Below, one piece after another: positions 1-8,136 of a stretch of DNA of 64,000 nt. Under the pieces are notes generated by a model, which was not told the DNA's origin, made no database searches, and saw only the letters and a list, made by a program, of their open reading frames with translations. Origin of the DNA: DATJGR01 sp041739525. GTDB lineage: Bacteria; Pseudomonadota; Gammaproteobacteria; Pseudomonadales; Azotimanducaceae. Numbering within the stretch: the first letter of the stretch is position 1; the number at the start of each line of letters is the position of its first letter. Made by a program: the position numbers and the translations under genes. The DNA lies in NCBI GenBank assembly GCA_041739525.1, contig JBGSNQ010000015.1, forward strand, positions 1 to 64,000. Reading direction: 5' to 3'.

Positions 1-2
1 GC

Positions 3-932
3 GCGGGCCGCGCGCGCTTCGATGCCGCGAAGTGGCCCGGCGATCTCGAGTTCTTCCGTTCACAATTGGTCGCGTCGAGCGATTCGGCGCTACGCGCGCT
101 CGACGGTGTTGCAGAGAGTGCCACCGATCCGAACGGCGTGATGCGCGCTTACCGTTCGATGCGCAGCAGCACGCAGGCCGTCGAAGCGCTCTACCCGCTT
201 TCATTCATGTTGCCGCCGGTAAGCCGCTTCTTTCTCGAACCCGAACGCCGGCAGGACGACGCGCTGGTGCGACGCATTGCAGACGCGGATGCGATGCGCG
301 AAAACGTCGGCATTCTCAACGTCGACAACGGCCGCGACGAACGAGGCGGGTTTTCGTTGTACGTCCCAGAGTATTACGACGCTTCCACACGCTGGCCTTT
401 GATTGTCGCGTTGCACGGCGGCAGCGGGCACGGCGCGGATTTTCTCTGGAGCTGGTTGCGCGAAGCGCGCACGCGCGGCTGCATTCTGATCAGCCCTACA
501 TCGCAAGAGGGTACCTGGTCGTTGATGAATCCGCCGCTCGATGGCGACGCGCTGCGCGCATTGGTGGCGCGCGTCGCGGAACGCTGGTCCATCGACACCG
601 ATCGTGTTCTGCTGACGGGTATGTCCGACGGCGGCACGTTCAGTTTGCTGACGGGTTTGATCGAACGCGGTCCGTTCACACACCTGGCGCCCATTTCCGG
701 TAGCTTCCATCCGATGCTGCTCGAGGGCGCGAGTGACGTGCGCGGTCTGCCGATCTATCTCGTGCACGGCGCGCTCGACTGGATGTTCTCGATCGACATG
801 GCTCGTACGGCGCATGCGGCTCTGACTGCCGCCGGCGCCGACGTCACGTTCCGCGAGATCGACGATTTGTCGCATACGTATCCGCGTGACGAGAATCCGC
901 GCATCCTCGATTGGTTTCTTGCGGGACGTTGA
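3..932 (+). CDS. alpha/beta hydrolase (PHB-depolymerase/LpqC-like esterase), 5' truncated
   Basis: The reading frame is open from the first complete codon (base 3), and the sequence before the first possible start (TTG 66) reads like normal protein (FDAAKWPGDLEFF), so the true start lies upstream of the window. The C-terminal part is an alpha/beta hydrolase: strand and oxyanion region PLIVALHGGSGHG, nucleophile elbow GMSDGG (Ser), an Asp in the LVHGALDWMF segment and a final His in LSHTYPRD. This resembles secreted poly(3-hydroxybutyrate)-depolymerase/feruloyl-esterase-like proteins. The substrate cannot be told from sequence. It converges on the M28 peptidase gene with an 11-bp gap. Confidence 0.75.
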   Translation, partial: AGRARFDAAKWPGDLEFFRSQLVASSDSALRALDGVAESATDPNGVMRAYRSMRSSTQAVEALYPLSFMLPPVSRFFLEPERRQDDALVRRIADADAMRENVGILNVDNGRDERGGFSLYVPEYYDASTRWPLIVALHGGSGHGADFLWSWLREARTRGCILISPTSQEGTWSLMNPPLDGDALRALVARVAERWSIDTDRVLLTGMSDGGTFSLLTGLIERGPFTHLAPISGSFHPMLLEGASDVRGLPIYLVHGALDWMFSIDMARTAHAALTAAGADVTFREIDDLSHTYPRDENPRILDWFLAGR

Positions 933-943
933 GCGCGCCAGAG

Positions 944-3181
944 TTATAGCGTCAGGCGCCGGTAAACCACCCAGGAATCGCCGGAATGGACCGGTGTGGC
1001 CATTCGCCCGCGCGCGTCGATCAGGCTGCGTGCGCTGTCGGGCGGGCTGTGGCTCTGGTCGATCAGGTAAGTCTCGACTGGTTCGGCGCCGGCGTCGATC
1101 TCGACCGTAAAGCCGTCCGGCGGCGGCGCGACGAACCGGACGATTCTGTAGCCGTCGTGAGGCTCGGAATCGATCACCACCGGGTGTCCGTCGATGCGTA
1201 CGCCGGTAACCTTTGCAGCGGCGGGGATGGCGATGCCGATCGTGTCAGTGGCTTCGGCGGGCGAGAGATGCAGGCTGCGTGTGGTGCCGCTCGGCGGGTT
1301 GATTTCGACGCCGGTGGTCGCGCGCTCGAGTACGGTCGTTGGCGCCACGTAGTCTTCGCTTTTGGTCCACGGCATCGGTGACGCGGTCTTCACGAAAGGC
1401 ATCACCGCGGCAACGCGCGGAGGCAACGCGTTGGGAGTCCACGCCTGATAGCTCGCCTTCATCGAATCGGCGTCGAGAACGTAGGTGAAATTGAGGTATT
1501 GCGGACGCTGCTCCGAGTACAGTGGCGTCCATCCCAACCAAGCGAGCCCGGCGATTGCCGCGACTGTGGCGGTCCACCGCGCCGCCTTCACCCGACCGCG
1601 ATCGACCAGCGGCAACAGCGTCACTGCAACGAGCGCCAGCGGCACGTAGATGACCGGGGCGAGCGCCCACCCTTGTGTGAGCTCTCCCATGTAGGCGAGC
1701 GGAAACACGAACAGTCCGGCGATCGCTGCATTCAGCATCGCAGCGCCGCAGCGCAACGACGGGCTGTCGAGCGCGTGTACGAACGCAAGCACGACGATTA
1801 CGACCGCAGCCACAAGAACCACGGGCAACATCAGATGAGTTGCGAGCGGCAGATACCACGCAAGCACGAGCGTCAGCAGCGCCCACCACCACCATGCCGC
1901 GAGCAGCGTGTTCCAGAATCCGACTCGACGCACGAGCGGACGCTGCAGTGCCAGAGCAATGACCGGCACTGCGTAAACGATCAGACGCCACGGCCATGGA
2001 TTTGCCGGCCACGACACGCGCGTGCCCGCAATGAGATCGGCGAGGGCGAATGCACCAACCTCAATCAGGATGATCGCCGCGATCGTGAGCAGCACGATGC
2101 CGAATGCGCCAATGAAGTGTGCGAGGCCCTGCCAGCGCCGCCACGTGGCCAGCGCCAGTGCGGCGATCACGAGGATCGACAGCAGCAGTCCGGTTGCCGG
2201 CGTGTACTGGAGCCATACGGATTGCAGCAGCGTCGTATATACGTCGTTTGGCGCAACCGATGCCAGGTCTGCATTCGACAGCGCGCGCGCGAGCGGCAGC
2301 ACGTTTTCGCCGTGGTGCTGCAGGGTGGCTGGGCTAAGGTTCGCAATCGTGTCGAGCGGCGTGTGGTAGTGGTTGCGTTCACCGGCGAACGCAAAGTCGA
2401 GTCCACGCTTGTTGTAGCGGCTCGACACCGAAAAGTCGGTGTCGTTCGGCATCCGTTTGAACAGCTCCTGGGAAAACGACGACGCGACGGGGAACTTCGC
2501 TTCCGCCCGGTACGTATCGACGATGAAGCGGCTGTTCGGTCCCGGCCGCAGCAACAGCGAGGGGCCGGTCGATCCGGACCCTTCGATGTTGATCACCGCC
2601 TCGACGTCGTTTGCCCACGCATGCTGCGAGAAGAACGCCTCTGCTCCGAGCAATCCGGGTTCTTCGCCGTCAGTGAACGCGAACAGGATGCTGTTGTGCG
2701 GCGTTGGCGCGCTGCGCAGTGCACGTGCCACTTCGAGCAGTGTCGCGACGCCGGCTCCGTCGTCGCCCGCGCCGGGTGCAGACGCCACGGAGTCGTAGTG
2801 CGCCATGAGAAGGACGCCGGACGTGCGTTCGCCGTCGATCCTTGCGAGCACATTTTCGACACGACCGCACACAGGCCACTTGCCGCCGCATACGATGGTG
2901 TCCTGTAGCACCGGCGTGAGCCCGAGTTCTTTCAATTGTTCAATCAGGCGCGCCTTTACGAGGCGGTTGGCAGCACTGCCGATTGGATGCGGCGATTCAT
3001 CGCCGAGCAGTCGCACGAGCTGCGCGCGCGCGCGCGCCGACGAAAATGCATCCTCCGGCGCGTCGGGGGCGAGTGGTTCCGGCGAGCGGGACCCGAGCAT
3101 CGAGAGCAGGAACACCGCCGCCAGAACGAGCAGGCTCGTTCCGAAACCGGCCGATGCGAATTTCGAAAAACCCCGAGGCAT
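944..3181 (-). CDS. M28 family zinc aminopeptidase with multi-spanning membrane C-terminus
   Basis: 745 residues. A signal-anchor helix (about 12-28) is followed by an M28 peptidase domain (about 45-310). Visible dinuclear-zinc features are LMAHYDS (His), GAGDDGAGV (bridging Asp), FTDGEEPGLLG (catalytic Glu and Glu ligand) and a late His in NHYHTPLDT. The rest holds about eight hydrophobic helices (about 330-550) and a C-terminal beta-rich domain (about 560-745). This layout matches the Fxna/ERMP1-like membrane M28 peptidases, so the catalytic domain is probably periplasmic. It ends 2 bp before the amidohydrolase gene upstream of it on the same strand (stop of that gene at 3184), suggesting co-transcription. 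The physiological substrate is unknown. Confidence 0.85.
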   Translation of the reverse strand: MPRGFSKFASAGFGTSLLVLAAVFLLSMLGSRSPEPLAPDAPEDAFSSARARAQLVRLLGDESPHPIGSAANRLVKARLIEQLKELGLTPVLQDTIVCGGKWPVCGRVENVLARIDGERTSGVLLMAHYDSVASAPGAGDDGAGVATLLEVARALRSAPTPHNSILFAFTDGEEPGLLGAEAFFSQHAWANDVEAVINIEGSGSTGPSLLLRPGPNSRFIVDTYRAEAKFPVASSFSQELFKRMPNDTDFSVSSRYNKRGLDFAFAGERNHYHTPLDTIANLSPATLQHHGENVLPLARALSNADLASVAPNDVYTTLLQSVWLQYTPATGLLLSILVIAALALATWRRWQGLAHFIGAFGIVLLTIAAIILIEVGAFALADLIAGTRVSWPANPWPWRLIVYAVPVIALALQRPLVRRVGFWNTLLAAWWWWALLTLVLAWYLPLATHLMLPVVLVAAVVIVVLAFVHALDSPSLRCGAAMLNAAIAGLFVFPLAYMGELTQGWALAPVIYVPLALVAVTLLPLVDRGRVKAARWTATVAAIAGLAWLGWTPLYSEQRPQYLNFTYVLDADSMKASYQAWTPNALPPRVAAVMPFVKTASPMPWTKSEDYVAPTTVLERATTGVEINPPSGTTRSLHLSPAEATDTIGIAIPAAAKVTGVRIDGHPVVIDSEPHDGYRIVRFVAPPPDGFTVEIDAGAEPVETYLIDQSHSPPDSARSLIDARGRMATPVHSGDSWVVYRRLTL

Positions 3182-3183
3182 CG

Positions 3184-4365
3184 CTATGCCGTGAGACCGC
3201 GCTCGCCCAGCGCACGCCCCATCAGGCCGGCGAAGTTCTGGCGATAGAACGCATCGCGCGCCTGCGCCGAGGCGTCATCGAGCGTCGTCTCGAATCGTTT
3301 GATCGGGTTGCGGCCGCCTTCGACATGCGGGTAGTCGGACGAGAACATCGGAACTTCCGCTCCGGCTTCGCGCACGATCCAGCCGACGTCCTCGGTGGGA
3401 TAGGGCGTGGCACGCAGCTGACGCCTCACGTACTCGCTTGGCCGCATCGAGAGTTTCTGCAAACGTTCTTCGTGCCGCGCGAACGCGTCGTACGCGCTGT
3501 CGAGATAGCGCATCCAGCTCGGAATCCAGCCCGCACCCTGTTCGATCACGCCGAACATCAGCGTCGGGTGCCGCTCGAAGATGCCGTCGATGATCATGGT
3601 CGCCAGCGTCTGCATGACCGGTGTCGGAATCGCCATGTAGTCGACAGAACGGAAGTTCTCCGCGCCGCCGTGAAAGTCCGGCGGCACAGGAAGGCCGTTG
3701 GCGAAGTACTTCGGATCGAGCAGCACGCCGCCGCCACCGACATGGAATACGATCGGAATGCCTGCTTCTTCGGCCATTGCCCATAGCGGAAACAATCCGA
3801 CATGGCTGGGCGAGTGATTGCGCGGACACGCAGAGGGAATCAACAGCGCCGGAAAGCCATCTGCTATCGCCCGCTCAGCAATTTCACGTGTACGCGCGAA
3901 GTCGGCGAGCGGAATGTAGGCGGAAGGCAACAGCCGGCGGTCGACGCTGCAGAAGTCGAGCATGGCGCGGTTGTGCGCATCGGCCGTGCCGTAGATCAGG
4001 TCGAGATCGTTGCTCGTGCGTTCGAGACGCGCGCTGTAGCCGTTGACGAACGTGTTGAATACCAGCTGGCTCGCAAAGCCGAGCAGATCGAGCGCGCGCG
4101 GTCGGTCTTCCTTGTAGTACGCCCCCGTGGCGGCCCAGTTCTTGCGCTGCAGAATTTCGCGTTCGTCGTCGGCGCGATAGGCCGGATCGCGATGCCGCGC
4201 GAGCGTTCGTTCCAGTTCTTTGAAGCTGGTGGCTACAGAGGCGCTGCCGTCGAAGCCGAGCAAGTGCCGTTTGACCTTCTCGCTGGCGAAGTCCGCCAGC
4301 ATCTCGGAGGTTTCCATGATGTGTGCATCGGCGTCATGGACAATGCGCCCCTCTACATACGGCAT
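3184..4365 (-). CDS. amidohydrolase family 2 (ACMSD-like) metal-dependent hydrolase
   Basis: 393 residues. The N-terminal DADAHIMET (D-x-H metal motif), the central His in IPIVFHVGGGG, and the C-terminal MFSSDYPHVEGGRNPI (catalytic Asp, SSDYPH) are the signature of the amidohydrolase-2/ACMSD decarboxylase-hydrolase group with a TIM-barrel fold. Such proteins decarboxylate or hydrolyse aromatic-ring cleavage products, but many are uncharacterised. ATG 4365 is preceded by GAGGAGTGGGGAA on the coding strand, supporting this start. It is probably co-transcribed with the downstream M28 peptidase. Confidence 0.8.
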   Translation of the reverse strand: MPYVEGRIVHDADAHIMETSEMLADFASEKVKRHLLGFDGSASVATSFKELERTLARHRDPAYRADDEREILQRKNWAATGAYYKEDRPRALDLLGFASQLVFNTFVNGYSARLERTSNDLDLIYGTADAHNRAMLDFCSVDRRLLPSAYIPLADFARTREIAERAIADGFPALLIPSACPRNHSPSHVGLFPLWAMAEEAGIPIVFHVGGGGVLLDPKYFANGLPVPPDFHGGAENFRSVDYMAIPTPVMQTLATMIIDGIFERHPTLMFGVIEQGAGWIPSWMRYLDSAYDAFARHEERLQKLSMRPSEYVRRQLRATPYPTEDVGWIVREAGAEVPMFSSDYPHVEGGRNPIKRFETTLDDASAQARDAFYRQNFAGLMGRALGERGLTA

Positions 4366-4410
4366 TTCCCCACTCCTCGCCCGTTTGTGCGCCAGTTTAC
4401 ATGGCCGCCG

Positions 4411-4716
4411 CTACTGCGGTGGAAACGGAATCGACGTGGCGTCGAACATCTTTACGTCCACGGCTTTCGGCGGGTGTTTCTGCATCGCTGCGGTGAACGT
4501 TGCCATGTGCGGCAGCGTGAAGTGTTTCTTCAGCGAGTCGATGTCTTTCCAATGCTCGATGATGCGGAGGCTGTTCGGGTTGTTCAGTTCGGTGGAAAAG
4601 ACGTACTCGATACAACCGGGCTCCGCGCGACTCGCCTTCTCCATCGCCGCAACGGCGTCTTTGAGTGCAGCGGCGGTGCCGGGGTTCGTTTCGATCTTCA
4701 CGTTCAGGACGATCAT
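4411..4716 (-). CDS. antibiotic biosynthesis monooxygenase (ABM) domain protein
   Basis: 101 residues, a single ABM ferredoxin-like alpha/beta domain: MIVLNVKIETNPG, then EPGCIEYVFSTELNNPNSLRIIEHWKD and a C-terminal strand. These small dimeric cytoplasmic proteins include quinol monooxygenases (YgiN-like), although many have no known substrate. The start ATG has AAAGGAG seven bases upstream on the coding strand. It lies between the amidohydrolase and the ATP-grasp gene, all on the same strand. The absence of a recognisable catalytic His-Asn-Trp set leaves activity open. Confidence 0.8.
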   Translation of the reverse strand: MIVLNVKIETNPGTAAALKDAVAAMEKASRAEPGCIEYVFSTELNNPNSLRIIEHWKDIDSLKKHFTLPHMATFTAAMQKHPPKAVDVKMFDATSIPFPPQ

Positions 4717-4759
4717 GCTCGTGCTCCTTTCATGGTGTGTGTCCCCTCATCGAAATTGG

Positions 4760-5770
4760 TCAGTCGGAGGTTGCCGCGTCGACTACGTCCTCGGCGTCCC
4801 ATAACGACGGCTGCAATGCGCCGATGGAATGAGCGAAGTGCTCGATCGAATAGTCCACGCGCTCGTCTACCGTGAAGTGCTGCAACTCGTCGAGCGATTC
4901 GACGTGACGCAGCCGCGGCAACAAGCCGCGGTCGTTGGCAACCTGGATGGTAAGACCGGGCCGCGCGTTCAGTTCCAGCAGCAGCGGCCCGCGAGTGACG
5001 TCGAGCACGATGTCGGCGCCGAGGTAGCCAAGCCGTGTCACTTCGTAACACCGGGCCGCGAGCGACAAGAGCTGGCGCCAGTGCGGCACTTCGATGTTCG
5101 ACAGCCTGTGGCCGGTGTCGGGATGCCGATGAATTGGCCGGTTGAATTGCACTGCGGCGATGCTGCGACCGGTGGCGATGTCGAGGCCGACGCCCACAGC
5201 GCCCTGGTGCAGGTTCGCTTTGCCGTCGGATTCCTTCGTTGCGAGGCGCAGCATGCCCATCACCGGATAGCCCTTGAACACGATCAAGCGGATGTCGGGC
5301 ACGCCTTCGTAGCTGATGTGTTCGAACGTCGAGTCGGTGGTTACCAACGCTTCCACAAAGGCGACGTCGGTGCGCCCGCCGAGCGAGTACAAACCGCTGA
5401 TGATGTTCGAGAGGTGTCGCTTCAAATCGGCGAGCGACAGTTGGCTGCCGCTCGATTTGACCAGCTTGTCACCGTCGTGGCCGACGATTACGAGAATGCC
5501 TTTGCCGCCGCTGCCGCGCGCCGGTTTGATAACGAATTGGGTGAATTTCGCGAGAACCTGCTCGATGTGCTCGATCTCGTTCTGCGTCCGGATCACCAGC
5601 AACAATTCCGGCGCGGTGACGCCGGCTTTGCGAACCACCGTCTTCGTCAGCAGCTTGTCATCGACGAGCGGGTAGCGTGCACGCGGGTTGTAGCGGCCGA
5701 TGTACGCGACATTGCGGCAGTTCATTCCGAGAATGCCCTTGCGCCACAACGTGATCGGATTCGCCCACAC
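4760..5770 (-). CDS. RimK-related ATP-grasp ligase (alpha-L-glutamate ligase-like)
   Basis: 336 residues, starting at GTG 5770, three bases after the stop of the inactive-transglutaminase gene. ATP-grasp features: VRKAGVTAPELL (pre-grasp), FVIKPARGSGGKGILVI (ATP lysine and glycine-rich loop), and LLLELNARPGLTIQVAN (metal-binding Glu/Asn). It is the ligase of a conserved three-gene set with an inactive transglutaminase-7TM protein and a retropepsin-like lipoprotein. The family is predicted to ligate an amino acid, perhaps glutamate, to a peptide or amine acceptor in the cytosol; no substrate follows from the sequence. An internal ATG (residue 16) is an alternative start. Confidence 0.85.
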   Translation of the reverse strand: MWANPITLWRKGILGMNCRNVAYIGRYNPRARYPLVDDKLLTKTVVRKAGVTAPELLLVIRTQNEIEHIEQVLAKFTQFVIKPARGSGGKGILVIVGHDGDKLVKSSGSQLSLADLKRHLSNIISGLYSLGGRTDVAFVEALVTTDSTFEHISYEGVPDIRLIVFKGYPVMGMLRLATKESDGKANLHQGAVGVGLDIATGRSIAAVQFNRPIHRHPDTGHRLSNIEVPHWRQLLSLAARCYEVTRLGYLGADIVLDVTRGPLLLELNARPGLTIQVANDRGLLPRLRHVESLDELQHFTVDERVDYSIEHFAHSIGALQPSLWDAEDVVDAATSD

Positions 5771-5773
5771 GGT

Positions 5774-7282
5774 TCAGTCGCTCCCCATCATCGTCGAGAA
5801 GCGGCGCAATTCGAGCAGGCGATAGCCGGTGTAGCGCCCGAGCAACAGGATTACCGCCAGCACCACGAGATGAAGCTCGGGGAAATTGAATGCGAGATGC
5901 CGGGTCAGCGGTTGGTCCATCACCAGGAATGCCGTCACCGCAACGAACAGGCTGCCGCTGCCTTGAACCAACACTTCTTTGGGACCGTCTTCCTCCCAGA
6001 GGATCGACATCCGTTCGATCGTCCACGCCAGGATGATCATCGGAAAGAACGTGATCGTCAGGCCGGCCTCAAGGCCGAGACGATAACTCATCACACTCAC
6101 GATCGACATGATCGCGACCACCACGATCACGAGTGTCGCGATGCGCGCCACCAGCAGCAGATTCAACGTCGACAGATAACTGCGAATGAACAACCCCACG
6201 ACTACCACTGCAATAAAACTGATCACACCGGGGATGAGCTGAGTCTGCAGAAACGCAAGCGCAATCAACACCGGCATGAACGTGCCCGACGTCTTCAACC
6301 CGACCAGCGTGCGCAACACCACCACTACGAGTGCGCCTATCGGCAGGAGCATGATCAGCTTGAACATGTTCTGTTCTTCGACCGGCAGGCTGTACAGCGA
6401 CAGACTCGGCGCATCCATGCCTTGTGCGCCGGACGTCGCCAGCGACAGGGAAGGCCGCGTCTGACTGATGATCGCGAAGCTGATGCGGCTGCGTTTGCCG
6501 CCGATCACGTCGAGCACGCTCGGTGTATCGGTTTGCCACAGGAGCAGATCGGAAGTGTCGGCGATCAAGCCGGTCAACGGATTGAACAAATGCCATTCGC
6601 CGTCTTGCCACACCTGCACCAGTTCGACGAGTGACTGCCTGCGCCGACCTTCCTCGAGGATCAGCGCTTCTACGCGGCGCGCGGGCACGTTCGATAGGGC
6701 CAGCAGGTCGCTGAAGAGGTCAGGCAGCGCGAATCGGTCGAGTAGCAACGCCACGTTCTGATCGTGCGGAACGACGGTCATCTCGCGAATGAGTTGTTGC
6801 GCCAGCGTCAGCGCGTCGGCGGAGCGCGGCACCACAGCGTTGACGATCGCTTGCGCCGCGGTTGCATAGGGTTCGTCGAGGCGAACCGACGCAACTGCAG
6901 GCTCGGGCTCCGAACCGCGAAGCGGGTTCGAATCGGCCACGAGTTCGACTTTGTAGTACAGCGTCTGTTCACCGGTGACGGCGCGCTTGGACCAGCGCGC
7001 GCGCCGTTGTCCGTCGCTCTCTTCGATGACGAAGCCGTATCCTGATGACACCGTGTTTTCATTGACGATGCGGTAGTCGCCCTGGTTTGACGGCAGGCTG
7101 AGAATCGCCTGAACCGGCTCGCCGTCGCCCCAGAAATTGATCTTCGCCTCGATCTGCCAGACCGTTTCCTGTGTGCCCGGCAGAAACGGAATGTTGAAGT
7201 TGATGTGGCGGAAGGTGGCGCTGCCCACGCCTATCGCGACGAGTAACAGCACGAGGAACAGGAAGGGTCCGCGCTGCGTCAT
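5774..7282 (-). CDS. inactive transglutaminase fused to seven-helix membrane domain
   Basis: 502 residues. A signal-anchor helix at about 6-23 is followed by a periplasmic region (about 30-290) with a transglutaminase-like fold, visible in LALSNVPARRVEAL and WQDGEWHLFNPLTG. At the place where active members carry the catalytic Cys I see only an NVALLLDRFALPDLF stretch without Cys, consistent with the inactive (UUP1-like) family. About seven hydrophobic helices fill residues 305-490. The start ATG overlaps the stop of the retropepsin gene by four bases and the ATP-grasp gene follows after 3 bp, so the three are one transcription unit. It likely links periplasmic recognition to the cytosolic ligase; that role is inferred. 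Confidence 0.85.
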   Translation of the reverse strand: MTQRGPFLFLVLLLVAIGVGSATFRHINFNIPFLPGTQETVWQIEAKINFWGDGEPVQAILSLPSNQGDYRIVNENTVSSGYGFVIEESDGQRRARWSKRAVTGEQTLYYKVELVADSNPLRGSEPEPAVASVRLDEPYATAAQAIVNAVVPRSADALTLAQQLIREMTVVPHDQNVALLLDRFALPDLFSDLLALSNVPARRVEALILEEGRRRQSLVELVQVWQDGEWHLFNPLTGLIADTSDLLLWQTDTPSVLDVIGGKRSRISFAIISQTRPSLSLATSGAQGMDAPSLSLYSLPVEEQNMFKLIMLLPIGALVVVVLRTLVGLKTSGTFMPVLIALAFLQTQLIPGVISFIAVVVVGLFIRSYLSTLNLLLVARIATLVIVVVAIMSIVSVMSYRLGLEAGLTITFFPMIILAWTIERMSILWEEDGPKEVLVQGSGSLFVAVTAFLVMDQPLTRHLAFNFPELHLVVLAVILLLGRYTGYRLLELRRFSTMMGSD

Positions 7283-8094
7283 GGCGCCGGTTTGCTGCTT
7301 TCTTTCGCGGGTGCCGAAGCGCGCGGCTGCACGAAACGTGCACCCACTTCGACCAGCGCGATGTCTTTCAGGAAGCTGCGGCCGAGTATCACCGAGTGGT
7401 CGGCGCGGTCCGTGAGCATGAACCAGAACGTGTCCTGCACGTCGCCGAGTCTCAGCCGCATCCGCACGACAGGCCGCTTGATGCCTTCGCCGCCACCGGA
7501 CTGAACCGTTCGGATGTGTCGCGAGACGCGCCGCTCCAGCGCAATCGGATCATCCGAATCGGACGCGCGCATGACGAACCGCACCCAGGACTTGCCGTCG
7601 CGCTCGAACTCGACGATTTCCTCGCCGAGCAACGCATTGTTCGCGGTAGTCGTATCGATGCGCGCGATCAGCGGAATGCCGGGCGGATCGATCCATACCT
7701 GCTCCACGTCGCCGACGACCATTTTGGACCCTTTGATCACCACGCGCTGAATCTCGGGATCCTTGCATTGCGTCTCTGCGCGCTGTGGCGTCGGGCACAG
7801 ACCTTTAAGAGATTCGGGCAACGTTGCAACGGCACCCTCCACGCGGCCGATCGCGTGGGTTTGAACGTCGAGTTCGGTGGCAACGCTTTTCTGTTCGGTG
7901 CGCACGTCGGCGAGTGCGGACTGCACGTTCGACAACTCGCCGTTCAGTCGCGCGACTTCCGCCTTTAGTGCGTCGAGAGAGGGATTCTCCGCCGGTTCGG
8001 CAGGTGGAGCGGGCGGAATCGGCACACAGCCGAGCGCCAGCAGCGCCATCAGCATGGCGACAACTGGCCCGGGCTGCATTGAGCCGATGCACAC
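7279..8094 (-). CDS. retropepsin-like (RimB / 'ATP-dependent zinc protease' family) lipoprotein
   Basis: 271 residues. An N-terminal hydrophobic segment ends in the lipobox LLALGC (Cys23 if GTG 8094 is the start; ATG 8079 is possible), so the protein is probably lipid-anchored. A Pro-rich linker and a coiled coil (about 38-85) lead to the retropepsin-like domain (about 115-250), with IPLIARIDTTTANNALLG (Asp147) and a C-terminal MLTDRADHSVILGRSFLKD that is typical of the family. The usual catalytic triplet in this family is D-T-G or D-S-G; here it reads D-T-T. It is the first gene of the operon with the inactive transglutaminase and ATP-grasp ligase. Confidence 0.8.
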   Translation of the reverse strand: MCIGSMQPGPVVAMLMALLALGCVPIPPAPPAEPAENPSLDALKAEVARLNGELSNVQSALADVRTEQKSVATELDVQTHAIGRVEGAVATLPESLKGLCPTPQRAETQCKDPEIQRVVIKGSKMVVGDVEQVWIDPPGIPLIARIDTTTANNALLGEEIVEFERDGKSWVRFVMRASDSDDPIALERRVSRHIRTVQSGGGEGIKRPVVRMRLRLGDVQDTFWFMLTDRADHSVILGRSFLKDIALVEVGARFVQPRASAPAKESSKPAP

Positions 8095-8136
8095 GTCGAA
8101 TGGGACCCCCGCGAACGAGGGTCGGATTCTACAGGA

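Noticed and set aside
1499..2908. A 469-codon open plus-strand frame
   Set aside because: Antisense to the M28 peptidase; composition is Arg/Gln/Cys-rich and lacks motifs.
4829..6634. A 601-codon open plus-strand frame
   Set aside because: It is antisense to the ATP-grasp and inactive-transglutaminase genes, and its product is His/Gln/Arg-rich with no domain; typical GC-rich shadow.
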